Shown: piece after piece, positions 1 through 7,807 of the stretch
Position numbering within the stretch: the stretch's first letter is position 1
Layout: every line of letters starts with the position of its first letter
Source: Blastomonas sp. AAP53
GTDB lineage: Bacteria > Pseudomonadota > Alphaproteobacteria > Sphingomonadales > Sphingomonadaceae
Length of the DNA stretch: 64,000 nucleotides
NCBI RefSeq assembly: GCF_000331245.1
Contig: NZ_ANFZ01000006.1
Span: 186,001 to 250,000, forward strand
Reading direction: 5' to 3'
Position numbers and translations under genes: made by a program
Notes under the pieces: generated by a model
Told to the model about the DNA's origin: nothing
The model's input: the letters and a program-made list of their open reading frames with translations, nothing else
Databases searched by the model: none

Positions 1-2
1 GG

Positions 3-374
3 CTGGTGCGGCGGCTGTGCCCCGAGTGCCGCGAACCGGTGCAGGCCGATGGCTCGCTCGCCTCGCTGCTCGGCTTCGACAAGGGCACCGTGGTCTATCG
101 CCCGGTCGGCTGCGATTCGTGCAACCACACCGGCTTTGCGGGCCGCATCGGCGTGTTCGAGGCGGTGCGCGTGGATGAAACCATCCGCCGCCTGATCAAC
201 GACAATGGCGACGAGGCGATCATCGCGCGCCACGCCTTCCTCAATGCGCCCAATCTGGGCTCGGCCGCGCGCGAACTGGTGCGCACCGGCCAGACCACGG
301 CGGAAGAGGCGATCCGCATTTCGCGGCGGGAGGCGGAACCGGCGCCGCCGCCGCCAGAAATGATCAATGGCTGA
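3..374 (+). CDS. gspE: Type II secretion ATPase GspE, C-terminal part (5' cut by window edge)
   Basis: This is the last 123 residues of the cytoplasmic ATPase that powers the type II secretion pseudopilus. The frame is open to the left edge, so the start and the Walker motifs lie outside the window. The visible part begins with LVRRLCPEC and carries the four-cysteine zinc element CPEC...CDSC, then the GRIGVFE segment, all typical of the GspE C-terminal domain. The end is proline-rich (PAPPPPEM). Its stop overlaps the gspF start by 8 bases, so the two are transcribed and probably translated together. Identity is clear; only completeness is limited. Confidence 0.93.
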   Translation: MVRRLCPECREPVQADGSLASLLGFDKGTVVYRPVGCDSCNHTGFAGRIGVFEAVRVDETIRRLINDNGDEAIIARHAFLNAPNLGSAARELVRTGQTTAEEAIRISRREAEPAPPPPEMING

Positions 375-1572
375 CTTTGCCTATCGGGTGATCGATTCGG
401 CCGGGCGCGAGCGCGAGGGGCGCATCCGCGCGCCGTCCGATGCGCAGGCGCGCGCAGCGCTCATCCGCAAGGCGTATCATATCATCACGGTGAGCCCAGC
501 GCCGCCGCGCAAGGCGTTGCTGACGCAGCGCACCGCACGATTGAGCCCAAAGCAGCTCACGCTGTTTACCCGGCAGATGTCTTCGCTGATGAGCGTCAGC
601 CCGCTCGAAGAGGCGCTGCGCACAATCAGCCGCCAGACCGAAAAGGCCAATGCGCGCGAGGTGCTGATCAACGTGCATGGCGGGGTGATGGAGGGTCAGT
701 CGCTTGCGGAATCGATGGCGCGCGAGCCGCGCAGCTTTCCGCCATTGTACCGCGCGATGATCAGCGCAGGCGAAAGTTCAGGCTCGCTGCCGGTGATCAC
801 CGAACGGCTGGCGGCGCTCCTGGAACAGCAGGCCGAGGTGCGCGGCAAGCTCATCTCCGCGCTCGCCTATCCGATCATCCTGAGCCTCGTGGCCTTCGGC
901 GTGGTCGCAGGCCTGATGATCTCGGTGGTGCCGCGCGTGGTCGAACAGTTCGACAACGCGCAGACGCAGCTGCCGCTCATCACGCGCATCGTCATCGGAA
1001 TCTCTGCCGTGCTCGCTGATTACTGGTGGCTGATGGCGCTTGTTGCGCTGCTGGCGGGCCTGGGCTTCTGGCGCGCAATGAAGGTGCCCGCGTTCAAATA
1101 CCGTGTCGATACCTTCGTGCTGAAGCTGCCCTTCATCGGCAAGCTGATCCGCGACATGAACGCGGCACGGCTGGCGCGGACGCTGTCGACCATGGTGCAG
1201 AGCCGCCTGCCTTTGCTCGAAGGCATGAAGCTCACCACCCGCACCGTGCGCAACAGCGTGCTGCGCGAGGCGCTCGAAGAGGCGGTTGAGGCCATCCGCT
1301 CGGGCGGGTCGCTGTCCGCCGCGCTCAGGAATGCGGGGACATTCCCGCCGCTGCTGGTGTATCTTGTCGCCAGCGGCGAGAGTGCAGGCCAGCTCGATAC
1401 GATGCTCGAGCGCGCCGCCGATTATCTGGAGCGCGAGTTCCGCAACTTCACCTCCACCGCGATGGCGCTGCTCGAGCCGGCGATCATCGTGGTGATGGGC
1501 GGCGCGGTGGCGCTGATCATCCTGTCGATCCTGCTGCCGATATTGCAGCTGCAAAACCTGACTGGCTTATGA
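367..1572 (+). CDS. gspF: Type II secretion inner-membrane platform protein GspF
   Basis: GspF is the polytopic inner-membrane platform that couples the GspE ATPase to pseudopilus assembly. The 401-residue length is normal for the family. Two cytoplasmic T2SSF domains (roughly residues 65-190 and 265-390) alternate with three hydrophobic segments near residues 165-195, 215-235 and 365-395. The N-terminal FAYRVIDSAGREREG start is typical. The gene overlaps gspE at the start and lies directly against gspG at the end, in the usual E-F-G-H order. Confidence 0.95.
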   Translation: MADFAYRVIDSAGREREGRIRAPSDAQARAALIRKAYHIITVSPAPPRKALLTQRTARLSPKQLTLFTRQMSSLMSVSPLEEALRTISRQTEKANAREVLINVHGGVMEGQSLAESMAREPRSFPPLYRAMISAGESSGSLPVITERLAALLEQQAEVRGKLISALAYPIILSLVAFGVVAGLMISVVPRVVEQFDNAQTQLPLITRIVIGISAVLADYWWLMALVALLAGLGFWRAMKVPAFKYRVDTFVLKLPFIGKLIRDMNAARLARTLSTMVQSRLPLLEGMKLTTRTVRNSVLREALEEAVEAIRSGGSLSAALRNAGTFPPLLVYLVASGESAGQLDTMLERAADYLEREFRNFTSTAMALLEPAIIVVMGGAVALIILSILLPILQLQNLTGL

Positions 1573-1580
1573 GGACCAAT

Positions 1581-2051
1581 ATGCTGAATTTCCGATCCGC
1601 GCTGCTGAAGCGCCTCTCGCCCAAGGCGCGCAAGCGCGCTAACGGCTTCACGCTCGTCGAGCTGATGGTGGTGATCTTCATCATCGGCCTGCTCGCGACG
1701 ATCGTCGTCATCAACGTGCTGCCCAGCCAGGACCGCGCGATGACCGAAAAGGCGCGCAGCGACATTGCGACGCTGTCCCAGGCGCTCGAAATGTACCGGC
1801 TCGACAACCTGACCTATCCGGGCTCGGCCGAAGGGCTCAACGCGCTGGTGACTGCGCCGCCGACACTGGCGCAGCCGGGCCGCTATCGCAGCGGCGGCTA
1901 TATCAAGAAGCTTCCGCAGGACCCCTGGGGCCGCCCGTATCAGTACATCAGCCCCGGCACGACCGGCGCATTCGACCTCTATTCGCTGGGCGCCGATGGC
2001 GCACCGGGCGGCGAGAACGAGAATGCGGACATCACCGCCGATGGGGCGTAA
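1581..2051 (+). CDS. gspG: Major pseudopilin GspG
   Basis: GspG is the main subunit of the type II secretion pseudopilus. A basic leader (KARKRANG) precedes the prepilin peptidase site G|FTLVELMV, followed by the hydrophobic alpha-1 helix. The C-terminal half has the GspG hallmarks: the YP..EGL turn, LPQDPWGRPYQY, and the acidic calcium loop near GADGAPGGENENADI. I chose the ATG at 1581 because GAGG at 1571-1574 is correctly spaced before it; the ATG at 1569, overlapping the gspF stop as ATGA, would add four residues and has no ribosome binding site. Confidence 0.93.
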   Translation: MLNFRSALLKRLSPKARKRANGFTLVELMVVIFIIGLLATIVVINVLPSQDRAMTEKARSDIATLSQALEMYRLDNLTYPGSAEGLNALVTAPPTLAQPGRYRSGGYIKKLPQDPWGRPYQYISPGTTGAFDLYSLGADGAPGGENENADITADGA

Positions 2052-2574
2052 CTGCCTGAAATCCTCCCCCAGCAAGCTGGGGGAGGAATTGAGGAACGGC
2101 TTCACCCTGATCGAGCTCATGGTGACGCTGTTCATCATCGGCCTGGTCGCAGGCGCGGTGGTGCTGTCGCTTCCCGGCGACAGCGCTGCGCTCTCCGAAG
2201 ATGCCGACCGCTTTGCCGCACGCGTCGCGGCGGCGCGCGATGAGGCGGTGGTGAGCGCGCGGCCGATCGCGGTGTGGATCGCGCCTTCGGGCTATGGCTT
2301 TGATGCGCGGCAGGACCGGCAATGGGTGCCGCTGAACGCGCGCGCACTCGCCAACCGTGACTGGAAGCCGGGCACGGTGGCGCAGATCGAAGGGGAGGCA
2401 GCGGAACAGGCAGCCTCACCGGGGACGGACCCGGCGGCAGCGCCGTCGCGCGCGCGTTTCTGGTTCGACAGTACGGGCTTGCCCAACATGCCGGTCACCG
2501 TGCTGCTGTCGCGCGGGGCGAACAGCGACCGGATCGTCATCAGCGCGACCGGCGAGGTCGGTCGTCCTCGCTGA
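2041..2574 (+). CDS. gspH: Minor pseudopilin GspH
   Basis: This is a minor pseudopilin of the type II secretion tip complex. The prepilin cleavage site is NG|FTLIELMVTLFIIGL, followed by a GspH-type beta-rich domain ending in SDRIVISATGEV. With the ATG at 2041 the protein has 177 residues and overlaps gspG by 11 bases. The stretch encoding the pre-cleavage leader contains a perfect 12-bp-stem palindrome (2062-2087), so the leader is partly repeat-derived. A TTG at 2089, just after GGGGGAGG of the repeat, would give the short leader MRNG and is a real alternative. No gspI, J or K follows: the stop codon directly abuts the stop of the convergent next gene. Confidence 0.88.
   Translation: MGRNCLKSSPSKLGEELRNGFTLIELMVTLFIIGLVAGAVVLSLPGDSAALSEDADRFAARVAAARDEAVVSARPIAVWIAPSGYGFDARQDRQWVPLNARALANRDWKPGTVAQIEGEAAEQAASPGTDPAAAPSRARFWFDSTGLPNMPVTVLLSRGANSDRIVISATGEVGRPR
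2062..2087. repeat. Palindromic repeat inside the gspH leader
   Basis: The 12-bp arms 2062-2073 and 2076-2087 are perfectly complementary with a 2-base loop (arm sequence TCCTCCCCCAGC). The element lies in frame in the 5' end of gspH and encodes residues around SSPSKLGEE of the prepilin leader. Such hairpins are normally intergenic, so its position in coding DNA is notable. Confidence 0.8.
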
Positions 2575-3741
2575 TCACCGCCAGCGTAAATTGTCCCTGC
2601 CAAGCTGATCGAGCCGCGTCACCCCCATCAGCTTCATGCCGCGCTCGATCTCGCCGCGCAGGTTGCCGAGCGTCCGCTCGACCCCGCGCTGGCCCCCGGC
2701 GGCGAGCGCATAGAGGTACAGCCGCCCGCCCGAACACGCCTTCGCGCCAACACTCAAGGCCTTGAGCACATGCGTGCCGCGGGTGATGCCGCCATCGCAG
2801 ATGACCTCGATCCTGTCGCCGACCGCATCGACGATCTCGGCAAGCTGATCGAACGGCGCACGGCTGCCGTCGAGCTGCCGCCCGCCATGGTTCGATACCA
2901 TGATCGCGGTTGCACCGATCGCGACGGCGCGGCGCGCATCCTCGACGCTCATGATGCCCTTGAGGCAGAACGGGCCGTCCCATGCCTTGCGAATATCCTC
3001 GGCCATCGTCCAGTCCATGTTCTGGTCGAGCATGGTGTTGAAATAATCCGCGACCGAGATCGCTGCTTCGCTGCCGGCGGCGATGTGGCTTTCCAGATTG
3101 GGCAACGAAAACCGCTCGCGCCCCAGATAGTTGAGCGTCCATTTTGGGTGCATCGCAAAGCTCGCCGCCGACGAGGGGGTGAGCTTGGGCGGCGATGTGA
3201 AGCCGGTGTGCAGGCAGCGTTCGCGCTTGCCCGACACGATGGTGTCGACGGTCAGTGCCAGGGCGTCGAACTTTGCCGCCTTCGCCGCCTGGATCAGCGC
3301 GGCGTTGAGCCCCTTGTCCTTGTGGACATAGAGCTGGAACAGCTTGGGGCTGGCGATGCTGTCGCCGATCTCGGCGAGGCTGACGGTGGCGAGCGAGGAG
3401 ATACCGAAGAACGTGCCGAATTTCTCTGCCGCCGCGCCCACCGCCTTTTCGCCGCGCCAGTGGAACAGCCGCTGCAGCGCGGTAGGGGAGAGGAAGAGCG
3501 GCATGTCGATCTTCCGCCCCATCAGCGTGGTCGACATGTCGATATCGGACACCCCCGCCAGCACATTGGGGACGAGGTCGCATTCCTCGTAGGCGGTGGT
3601 GTTGCGGTTGCGGGTGATCTCGTCATCCGCCGCGCCATCGATATAGTGGAACACCGGATAGGGCAGCTTGCGGCGCGCCAGCTCGCGGAAATCATCGACC
3701 GTGTGGCAATCGGCCAGCCGCCGAACCGGAAAACGTCGCAT
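2575..3741 (-). CDS. lldD: FMN-dependent alpha-hydroxy-acid dehydrogenase (L-lactate dehydrogenase type)
   Basis: This enzyme oxidises an L-2-hydroxy acid, probably L-lactate, to the 2-oxo acid using FMN and passing electrons to the respiratory chain. It is a 388-residue TIM barrel. Family marks are YIDGAADDE (active-site Tyr near the N-terminus), LTVDTIV, LKGI (FMN-binding Lys), SNHGGRQLDG (catalytic His and Arg) and the ICDGGI phosphate loop. I start at MRRFPVRRLADC because the open frame upstream runs through a palindromic repeat. Substrate choice inside the family cannot be settled from motifs. The gene converges on gspH with no spacer. Confidence 0.88.
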   Translation of the reverse strand: MRRFPVRRLADCHTVDDFRELARRKLPYPVFHYIDGAADDEITRNRNTTAYEECDLVPNVLAGVSDIDMSTTLMGRKIDMPLFLSPTALQRLFHWRGEKAVGAAAEKFGTFFGISSLATVSLAEIGDSIASPKLFQLYVHKDKGLNAALIQAAKAAKFDALALTVDTIVSGKRERCLHTGFTSPPKLTPSSAASFAMHPKWTLNYLGRERFSLPNLESHIAAGSEAAISVADYFNTMLDQNMDWTMAEDIRKAWDGPFCLKGIMSVEDARRAVAIGATAIMVSNHGGRQLDGSRAPFDQLAEIVDAVGDRIEVICDGGITRGTHVLKALSVGAKACSGGRLYLYALAAGGQRGVERTLGNLRGEIERGMKLMGVTRLDQLGRDNLRWR

Positions 3742-3768
3742 CAACAAAAGCCCCCGATCGTTCCAATG

Positions 3769-3850
3769 CCGTTTTCCGGCGAAAGCTGGATTGCAGGTCG
3801 ACGGCAGCAATTTCCCGCCCCTGGACTCCGGCTTTCGCCGGAGAACGGGG
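3769..3850. repeat. Inverted repeat pair upstream of lldD
   Basis: The arms 3769-3791 and 3824-3849 are near-complementary (shared core CCGGCGAAAGC with its inverse GCTTTCGCCGG). The right arm itself folds as a 7-bp stem at 3826-3843 (CTCCGGC / GCCGGAG). It sits in the lldD upstream region and explains why a longer N-terminus for that gene is not credible. Confidence 0.65.
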
Positions 3851-3867
3851 TGAGTTCAAGAGAACTT

Positions 3868-4395
3868 TTACTTCAGGCTCGCAGGTGCCGGTGCCGATGG
3901 GTATTTGCAGCCGCGCTGCTGGCCGATGCCCTTCAGAAAACTGCGCCGCACGACGCCAGCGTAGACCGCAGCATTATAGCGGCGCTCCTGCGCGGCTGCG
4001 CCGGAGATTTCGCGGATGACGCTGCGGAAGGGGATGATCGAGTTGACGATCAATCCGCCCACCTTGCCTGCGGTATCCTTGCGCTTGTCATCCCTCGTGG
4101 CTTCATAAGGCACGTCGAGATCTTCGCCCAGCACCGCGTCCATGTCACCGATGGCGCTACGGATCTGCGCGCAGGTCTTGATGCCGACGAGCGAATAGGG
4201 TTTGTCCTGAATGGCGATCAGGTTCTCCGGAATGTCCTTCTTGTCGATGCCGACATCCTGCACTGGCTGGTTCACGACATCTTCTGCCACTTTCTCGGTC
4301 GTGCGCGGCTTGTCGGTTGGCTGGCTTTGCGCGGTTGCCGGCAGGGCGCTGGTGATGAACGCAAGGCTGGCGAATGTGATGGCGGTGCGGTGCAT
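3868..4395 (-). CDS. Secreted protein of unknown function
   Basis: I do not recognise a named family. The 175-residue protein starts at MHRTAITFASLAF, a signal peptide ending near LPATAQS, so the product is probably periplasmic. The mature part is hydrophilic with one weakly hydrophobic stretch near GGLIVNSIIPF and two cysteines (KTCAQI and QRGCKYP), which could form a disulfide. An upstream in-frame ATG at 4449 would put 18 polar residues before the signal peptide, so I reject it. It is probably transcribed with the zinc metallopeptidase just upstream (78-base gap). Confidence 0.65.
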   Translation of the reverse strand: MHRTAITFASLAFITSALPATAQSQPTDKPRTTEKVAEDVVNQPVQDVGIDKKDIPENLIAIQDKPYSLVGIKTCAQIRSAIGDMDAVLGEDLDVPYEATRDDKRKDTAGKVGGLIVNSIIPFRSVIREISGAAAQERRYNAAVYAGVVRRSFLKGIGQQRGCKYPSAPAPASLK

Positions 4396-4473
4396 AATGG
4401 ATCCCCTCATGTCGGCATCAACCAAGACGCCCGTGTTTCGCATACGCATGACCCGGCAAAACGATGCGCTGGC

Positions 4474-5349
4474 CTACAATCGCGTCGCGCCGAACGTATC
4501 ACACTGGGCAGGATTGCCGGTATTGAGCCCCTTTTTCAGCCACGCCATGCGCTGCGCCGATGTGCCGTGGGTGAAGCTTTCCGGAACCGGTCTGCGCCCG
4601 GCGGCCTTTTGCAGCGTGTCATCACCGATCGCGTTGGCGGCCGTCAGCCCTTCCTCGATATCGCCGGGCTCTATCCGCTCGCGATTGCGCGCCGCCCATA
4701 CGCCGGCATAGCAATCCGCCTCCAGCTCCATCCGCACCTGCAGTTCGTTGCCTTCGGCCTCGCTGGCCTGTTGCTGGGCGCGGCGCACCTGGTTCGATCG
4801 CCCGCTGATCGTCTGGATGTGATGGCCAACCTCATGCGCGATCACATAGGCCTGGGCAAAGTCCCCCGCCGCGCCGAACCGGGTGGCCAGCTCGTCGAAA
4901 AAGCTGGTGTCGAGATAGATGCCGTTGTCGGCAGGGCAGTAGAACGGTCCCATGGCGCTTTGCGCTGCGCCGCAGCCGGACTGGCCGTTGCGATCATAAA
5001 AGGTGAGGGTGGCGGGTTGATAGGCCTGGCCCTGCTCGCGAAACAGTGTGGTCCACGTGTCTTCGGTGCTGGCGAGCACCTGGCAGCTGAACTTGCTCTT
5101 TTCATCGACCGCGCAGCTTTGTGTAGCGTTCTGGCCGCCTGCCTGCGTCTGGACGGGTGCGCCGCCGGGCAGGCCGCCGCCCTGCATCAGTTCCATCGGA
5201 TTGATGCCGAAGACCAAAGCGGCGATGCCCAGAATGATGATGGTGCCGATGCCCATCTTGCCGCCACCTATGGGGAAGCGCGGTCCGCCGCCCGATCCGC
5301 CGCGCTGGTCGGAAATATTGTCGCTGGTGCGGTAATCGTCGAGCTTCAT
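4474..5349 (-). CDS. ypfJ: Neutral zinc metallopeptidase (YpfJ family)
   Basis: This is a membrane-anchored putative zinc metallopeptidase. The 291-residue protein has a Gly-rich N-terminus (about residues 17-33), one membrane segment at about residues 33-50 (GIGTIIILGIAALVFG) and a periplasmic domain with HEVGHH at residues 172-177 supplying the two zinc histidines and catalytic Glu. The GFxDRNGQSGCGAAQ-like region and YLDTSFF are typical of the family. I start at MKLDDYRTSDN; the open frame continues upstream but without family similarity. The physiological substrate is unknown for this family. Confidence 0.88.
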   Translation of the reverse strand: MKLDDYRTSDNISDQRGGSGGGPRFPIGGGKMGIGTIIILGIAALVFGINPMELMQGGGLPGGAPVQTQAGGQNATQSCAVDEKSKFSCQVLASTEDTWTTLFREQGQAYQPATLTFYDRNGQSGCGAAQSAMGPFYCPADNGIYLDTSFFDELATRFGAAGDFAQAYVIAHEVGHHIQTISGRSNQVRRAQQQASEAEGNELQVRMELEADCYAGVWAARNRERIEPGDIEEGLTAANAIGDDTLQKAAGRRPVPESFTHGTSAQRMAWLKKGLNTGNPAQCDTFGATRL

Positions 5350-5504
5350 GCGCGCGGTGTTCCTTCTTGGGCGTCTCGTGACGAACATTAACACTCGCTT
5401 GTGCCATTTAGCACCACAGATTTTTCACGCCGTTTGCCTTATTGTGCAGTGCGGAATAAATGAAGCGTACAAGCGCGCCATGCGCTGCACCTTAAGGAAA
5501 TGTC

Positions 5505-6659
5505 ATGCCTGCCTCCCAGGATACGATCGATACCCAGTCCGCCGCCGTTCCGCTGCCGCCGACCGTCGCGCTGGTGCTGCAGGGGGGTGGCGCACTCGGA
5601 TCCTATCAGGCCGGGGTTTTCAGCGAGCTGGTGCGCCAGAATGTGCGGATCGACTGGGTCGCGGGCATCTCGATCGGCGCGATCAATTCGGCGATCATTG
5701 CGGGCAACGAGCCGGCGCTCGCCTGCCAGCGGCTGCGCGAATTTTGGGAACTGGTGACATCGGGCACGGCGGACCTCGCCTGGGGCAATAGCGATTACCT
5801 GCGTGAACTGAACCATTTCGCAGGAGCCGCAACAGCCGCCACGATCGGCGTGCCCGGCTTCTTCCGCCCGCACATGCTGCCGCCGACCTTCTCCTGGCCC
5901 GGCACGCCGGCGGCGGTCAGCCTGTACGATACGACGCCGATGATCGAGACGCTGAACCGCTTCGTCGACTGGGACCGGCTGAACAATGGCCCGGTGCGGT
6001 TTTCGGTCGGCGCGGTGAACGTGGAATCGGGCAATTTCTATTATTTCGACACGCACGATCCGCACGGACGGCAGATCATCGATGCGCGTCATGTGATGGC
6101 CTCGGGTGCGCTGCCGCCGGGCTTTGCCCCGGTGGAAATCAACGGCAAGCATTACTGGGACGGCGGTTTGGTCAGCAACACGCCGCTCGCCTATGTGCTC
6201 GACAACCAAACCAGTGACATGCTGGCTTTCCAGGTCGATCTGTTCCCCGCGCGGGGTGACCTTCCGACCAAGTTTGCCGATGTGATGAGCCGCGAGAAGG
6301 ATATCCGCTATTCCAGCCGCACCCGCCAGGTCACCGATTACTACCTGAAGCTGCGCCGCGAGCATGAGGCGCTGCGCAACGTGCTGGCGATGCTGCCGCC
6401 CGAAATGGCGACGATGCCCGATGTCGAGCGCATGCGTGCGCTGGTGGAGGACAATGCGGTCAACATCGTCCATCTGATCTACAACGTCCAGAAATGGGAG
6501 AGCGGCATGCGCGATTTTGAATTTTCGCGCGCAACGATGGACATGCACTGGAACCAGGGGATCGAGGCGGTACAGGCCGCGATGAACAAGGGCGACCTGC
6601 TGGCGCAGAATATTCTGGACGGAAAGACCGCCGCGTTCGATCTTGTCCCGCATCGCTGA
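5505..6659 (+). CDS. Patatin-like phospholipase (with DUF3734-type C-terminus)
   Basis: This is a Ser-Asp dyad lipid acyl hydrolase. The N-terminal patatin domain shows the oxyanion loop QGGGALGSYQAG (residues 26-37), the nucleophile elbow GISIG with Ser56, and the catalytic Asp219 in YWDGG. The C-terminal ~130 residues, rich in SREKDIRYSSRTRQ-like helix, match the extension found in the bacterial DUF3734 subgroup. No signal peptide is visible, so it is probably cytoplasmic or membrane-associated. It begins 155 bases after the divergent metallopeptidase and probably heads a short operon with the next two genes. Confidence 0.88.
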   Translation: MPASQDTIDTQSAAVPLPPTVALVLQGGGALGSYQAGVFSELVRQNVRIDWVAGISIGAINSAIIAGNEPALACQRLREFWELVTSGTADLAWGNSDYLRELNHFAGAATAATIGVPGFFRPHMLPPTFSWPGTPAAVSLYDTTPMIETLNRFVDWDRLNNGPVRFSVGAVNVESGNFYYFDTHDPHGRQIIDARHVMASGALPPGFAPVEINGKHYWDGGLVSNTPLAYVLDNQTSDMLAFQVDLFPARGDLPTKFADVMSREKDIRYSSRTRQVTDYYLKLRREHEALRNVLAMLPPEMATMPDVERMRALVEDNAVNIVHLIYNVQKWESGMRDFEFSRATMDMHWNQGIEAVQAAMNKGDLLAQNILDGKTAAFDLVPHR

Positions 6660-6686
6660 GCGTTACAGGACACAGGAGAGGGAAAC

Positions 6687-7277
6687 ATGATTAGCAACAT
6701 TCGCGCGCTGCTGGCGCTGGCCCTGGTAACAGGTACAGGCGCGCTGGCGGCAGAGAGCTGGCGCACGATCGCGACCCCGGCGGATGCAACACGGCTGGAG
6801 CAACGCGATGAAACCTTTGCCGCCGCGCTGGCGGAGGTGAAGGCATCGGAATTTGCTGGCGAGCTGGCGAAGAATCGGCTGCTGTATGACCCGGCGAAAC
6901 GTCTGGACAATCCGCTGCCCCCCGAGGGCCGCTATCTGTGTTCGACGCACAAATTGGGCGGTCAGTATCTGGCATTCATCGCCTATCCCGATTTCGTCTG
7001 CGCGGTCTATGGCAAGGGTGACAGGCGCCAGTTCGTCAAGCTGACCGGATCGCAGCGCCCGGTGGGCTTTATCCACGCCGATGGCAGGCGCAGCGGCGTA
7101 TTCCTGGGCTCGCTGATGCTGGGCGACGACGCGGGGCTGGTCCCTTATGGCCAGGACAAGGAGCGCGATCTGGCGGGAACGGTCGAGCGCATCGGCAAGG
7201 ACCGCTGGCGGATCGTGTTCCCCAGGCCGTTTTACGAATCAACGCTCGACATCATCGATCTGCGTCCGGTGAGGTAA
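6687..7277 (+). CDS. Secreted DUF4893-like protein
   Basis: This 196-residue protein has a signal peptide (ISNIRALLALALVTGTGALA) followed by a mature part beginning ESWRTIATPADATRLEQRDE, which resembles the DUF4893 family known from sphingomonads. There are two cysteines (RYLCSTHK and DFVCAVYG) that could pair in the periplasm. Function is unknown. It follows the patatin gene by 27 bases with GGAGAGGGAAAC as ribosome binding site. Confidence 0.65.
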   Translation: MISNIRALLALALVTGTGALAAESWRTIATPADATRLEQRDETFAAALAEVKASEFAGELAKNRLLYDPAKRLDNPLPPEGRYLCSTHKLGGQYLAFIAYPDFVCAVYGKGDRRQFVKLTGSQRPVGFIHADGRRSGVFLGSLMLGDDAGLVPYGQDKERDLAGTVERIGKDRWRIVFPRPFYESTLDIIDLRPVR

Positions 7278-7283
7278 ACGCAG

Positions 7284-7736
7284 GTGCCAAGCGGAACCGC
7301 GCTGAGTTATTCAGTGATCATGCTGCTGACCGGGATCGGAATTCCGGTCATGGCGGCGCTCAACAGCCAACTCGGTATCAGGCTCGCCAATCCGGCGGCG
7401 GCATCGGTGATCCTGTTCCTCTCTGCCATGCTGATCGCGGTGGCCGCGACCGCTGTTGTTGGTCTGCCAGAGATAGCCAAGGTCCGTGCCGCTCCGCCGC
7501 ACCTGTTTTTTAGCGGTGCATTTGTTGCCTTTTATGTGCTGGCGATCACGTGGATCGGGCCGCGCTTCGGTATCGGCAATGCGGTATTTCTCGTTTTGCT
7601 GGGGCAGATCGTGGCTGCAGCATTGATCGATCATTTCGGCCTGTTCGGTGTGCCACGCAGCCCGCTCACAGCCCTGCGGATCGGCGGTATGGTGGTGATG
7701 ACCATTGGCGTGTTGATGGCCCGGCGGATCGGGTGA
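7284..7736 (+). CDS. DMT-superfamily membrane protein (DUF606/YdcZ type)
   Basis: This 150-residue inner-membrane protein has five hydrophobic segments, with the pattern GIPVMAALNSQLG near the start and MVVMTIGVLMARR at the end that mark the DUF606 half of the drug/metabolite transporter superfamily. The GTG at 7284 has GAGG at 7271-7274 in front of it and is preferred over the ATG at 7320, which would cut the first helix. It lies 6 bases after the secreted DUF4893-like gene. Substrate unknown. Confidence 0.8.
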   Translation: MPSGTALSYSVIMLLTGIGIPVMAALNSQLGIRLANPAAASVILFLSAMLIAVAATAVVGLPEIAKVRAAPPHLFFSGAFVAFYVLAITWIGPRFGIGNAVFLVLLGQIVAAALIDHFGLFGVPRSPLTALRIGGMVVMTIGVLMARRIG

Positions 7737-7807
7737 TCGATTTTTAACTGACATAACAACGGCAAGCCACTAGCCTCCCCTTCAAACTTGTGTCTGGGGA
7801 GACATTC

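Noticed and set aside
3742-3810. Longer start for lldD
   Set aside because: The added residues come from a palindromic repeat region and precede the normal family start.
2770-5391. An 873-codon open frame opposite lldD, the secreted protein and the metallopeptidase
   Set aside because: It is antisense to three genes with clear motifs and consists of low-complexity His/Arg/Ala-rich text with no family resemblance; long spurious frames are expected at this GC content.
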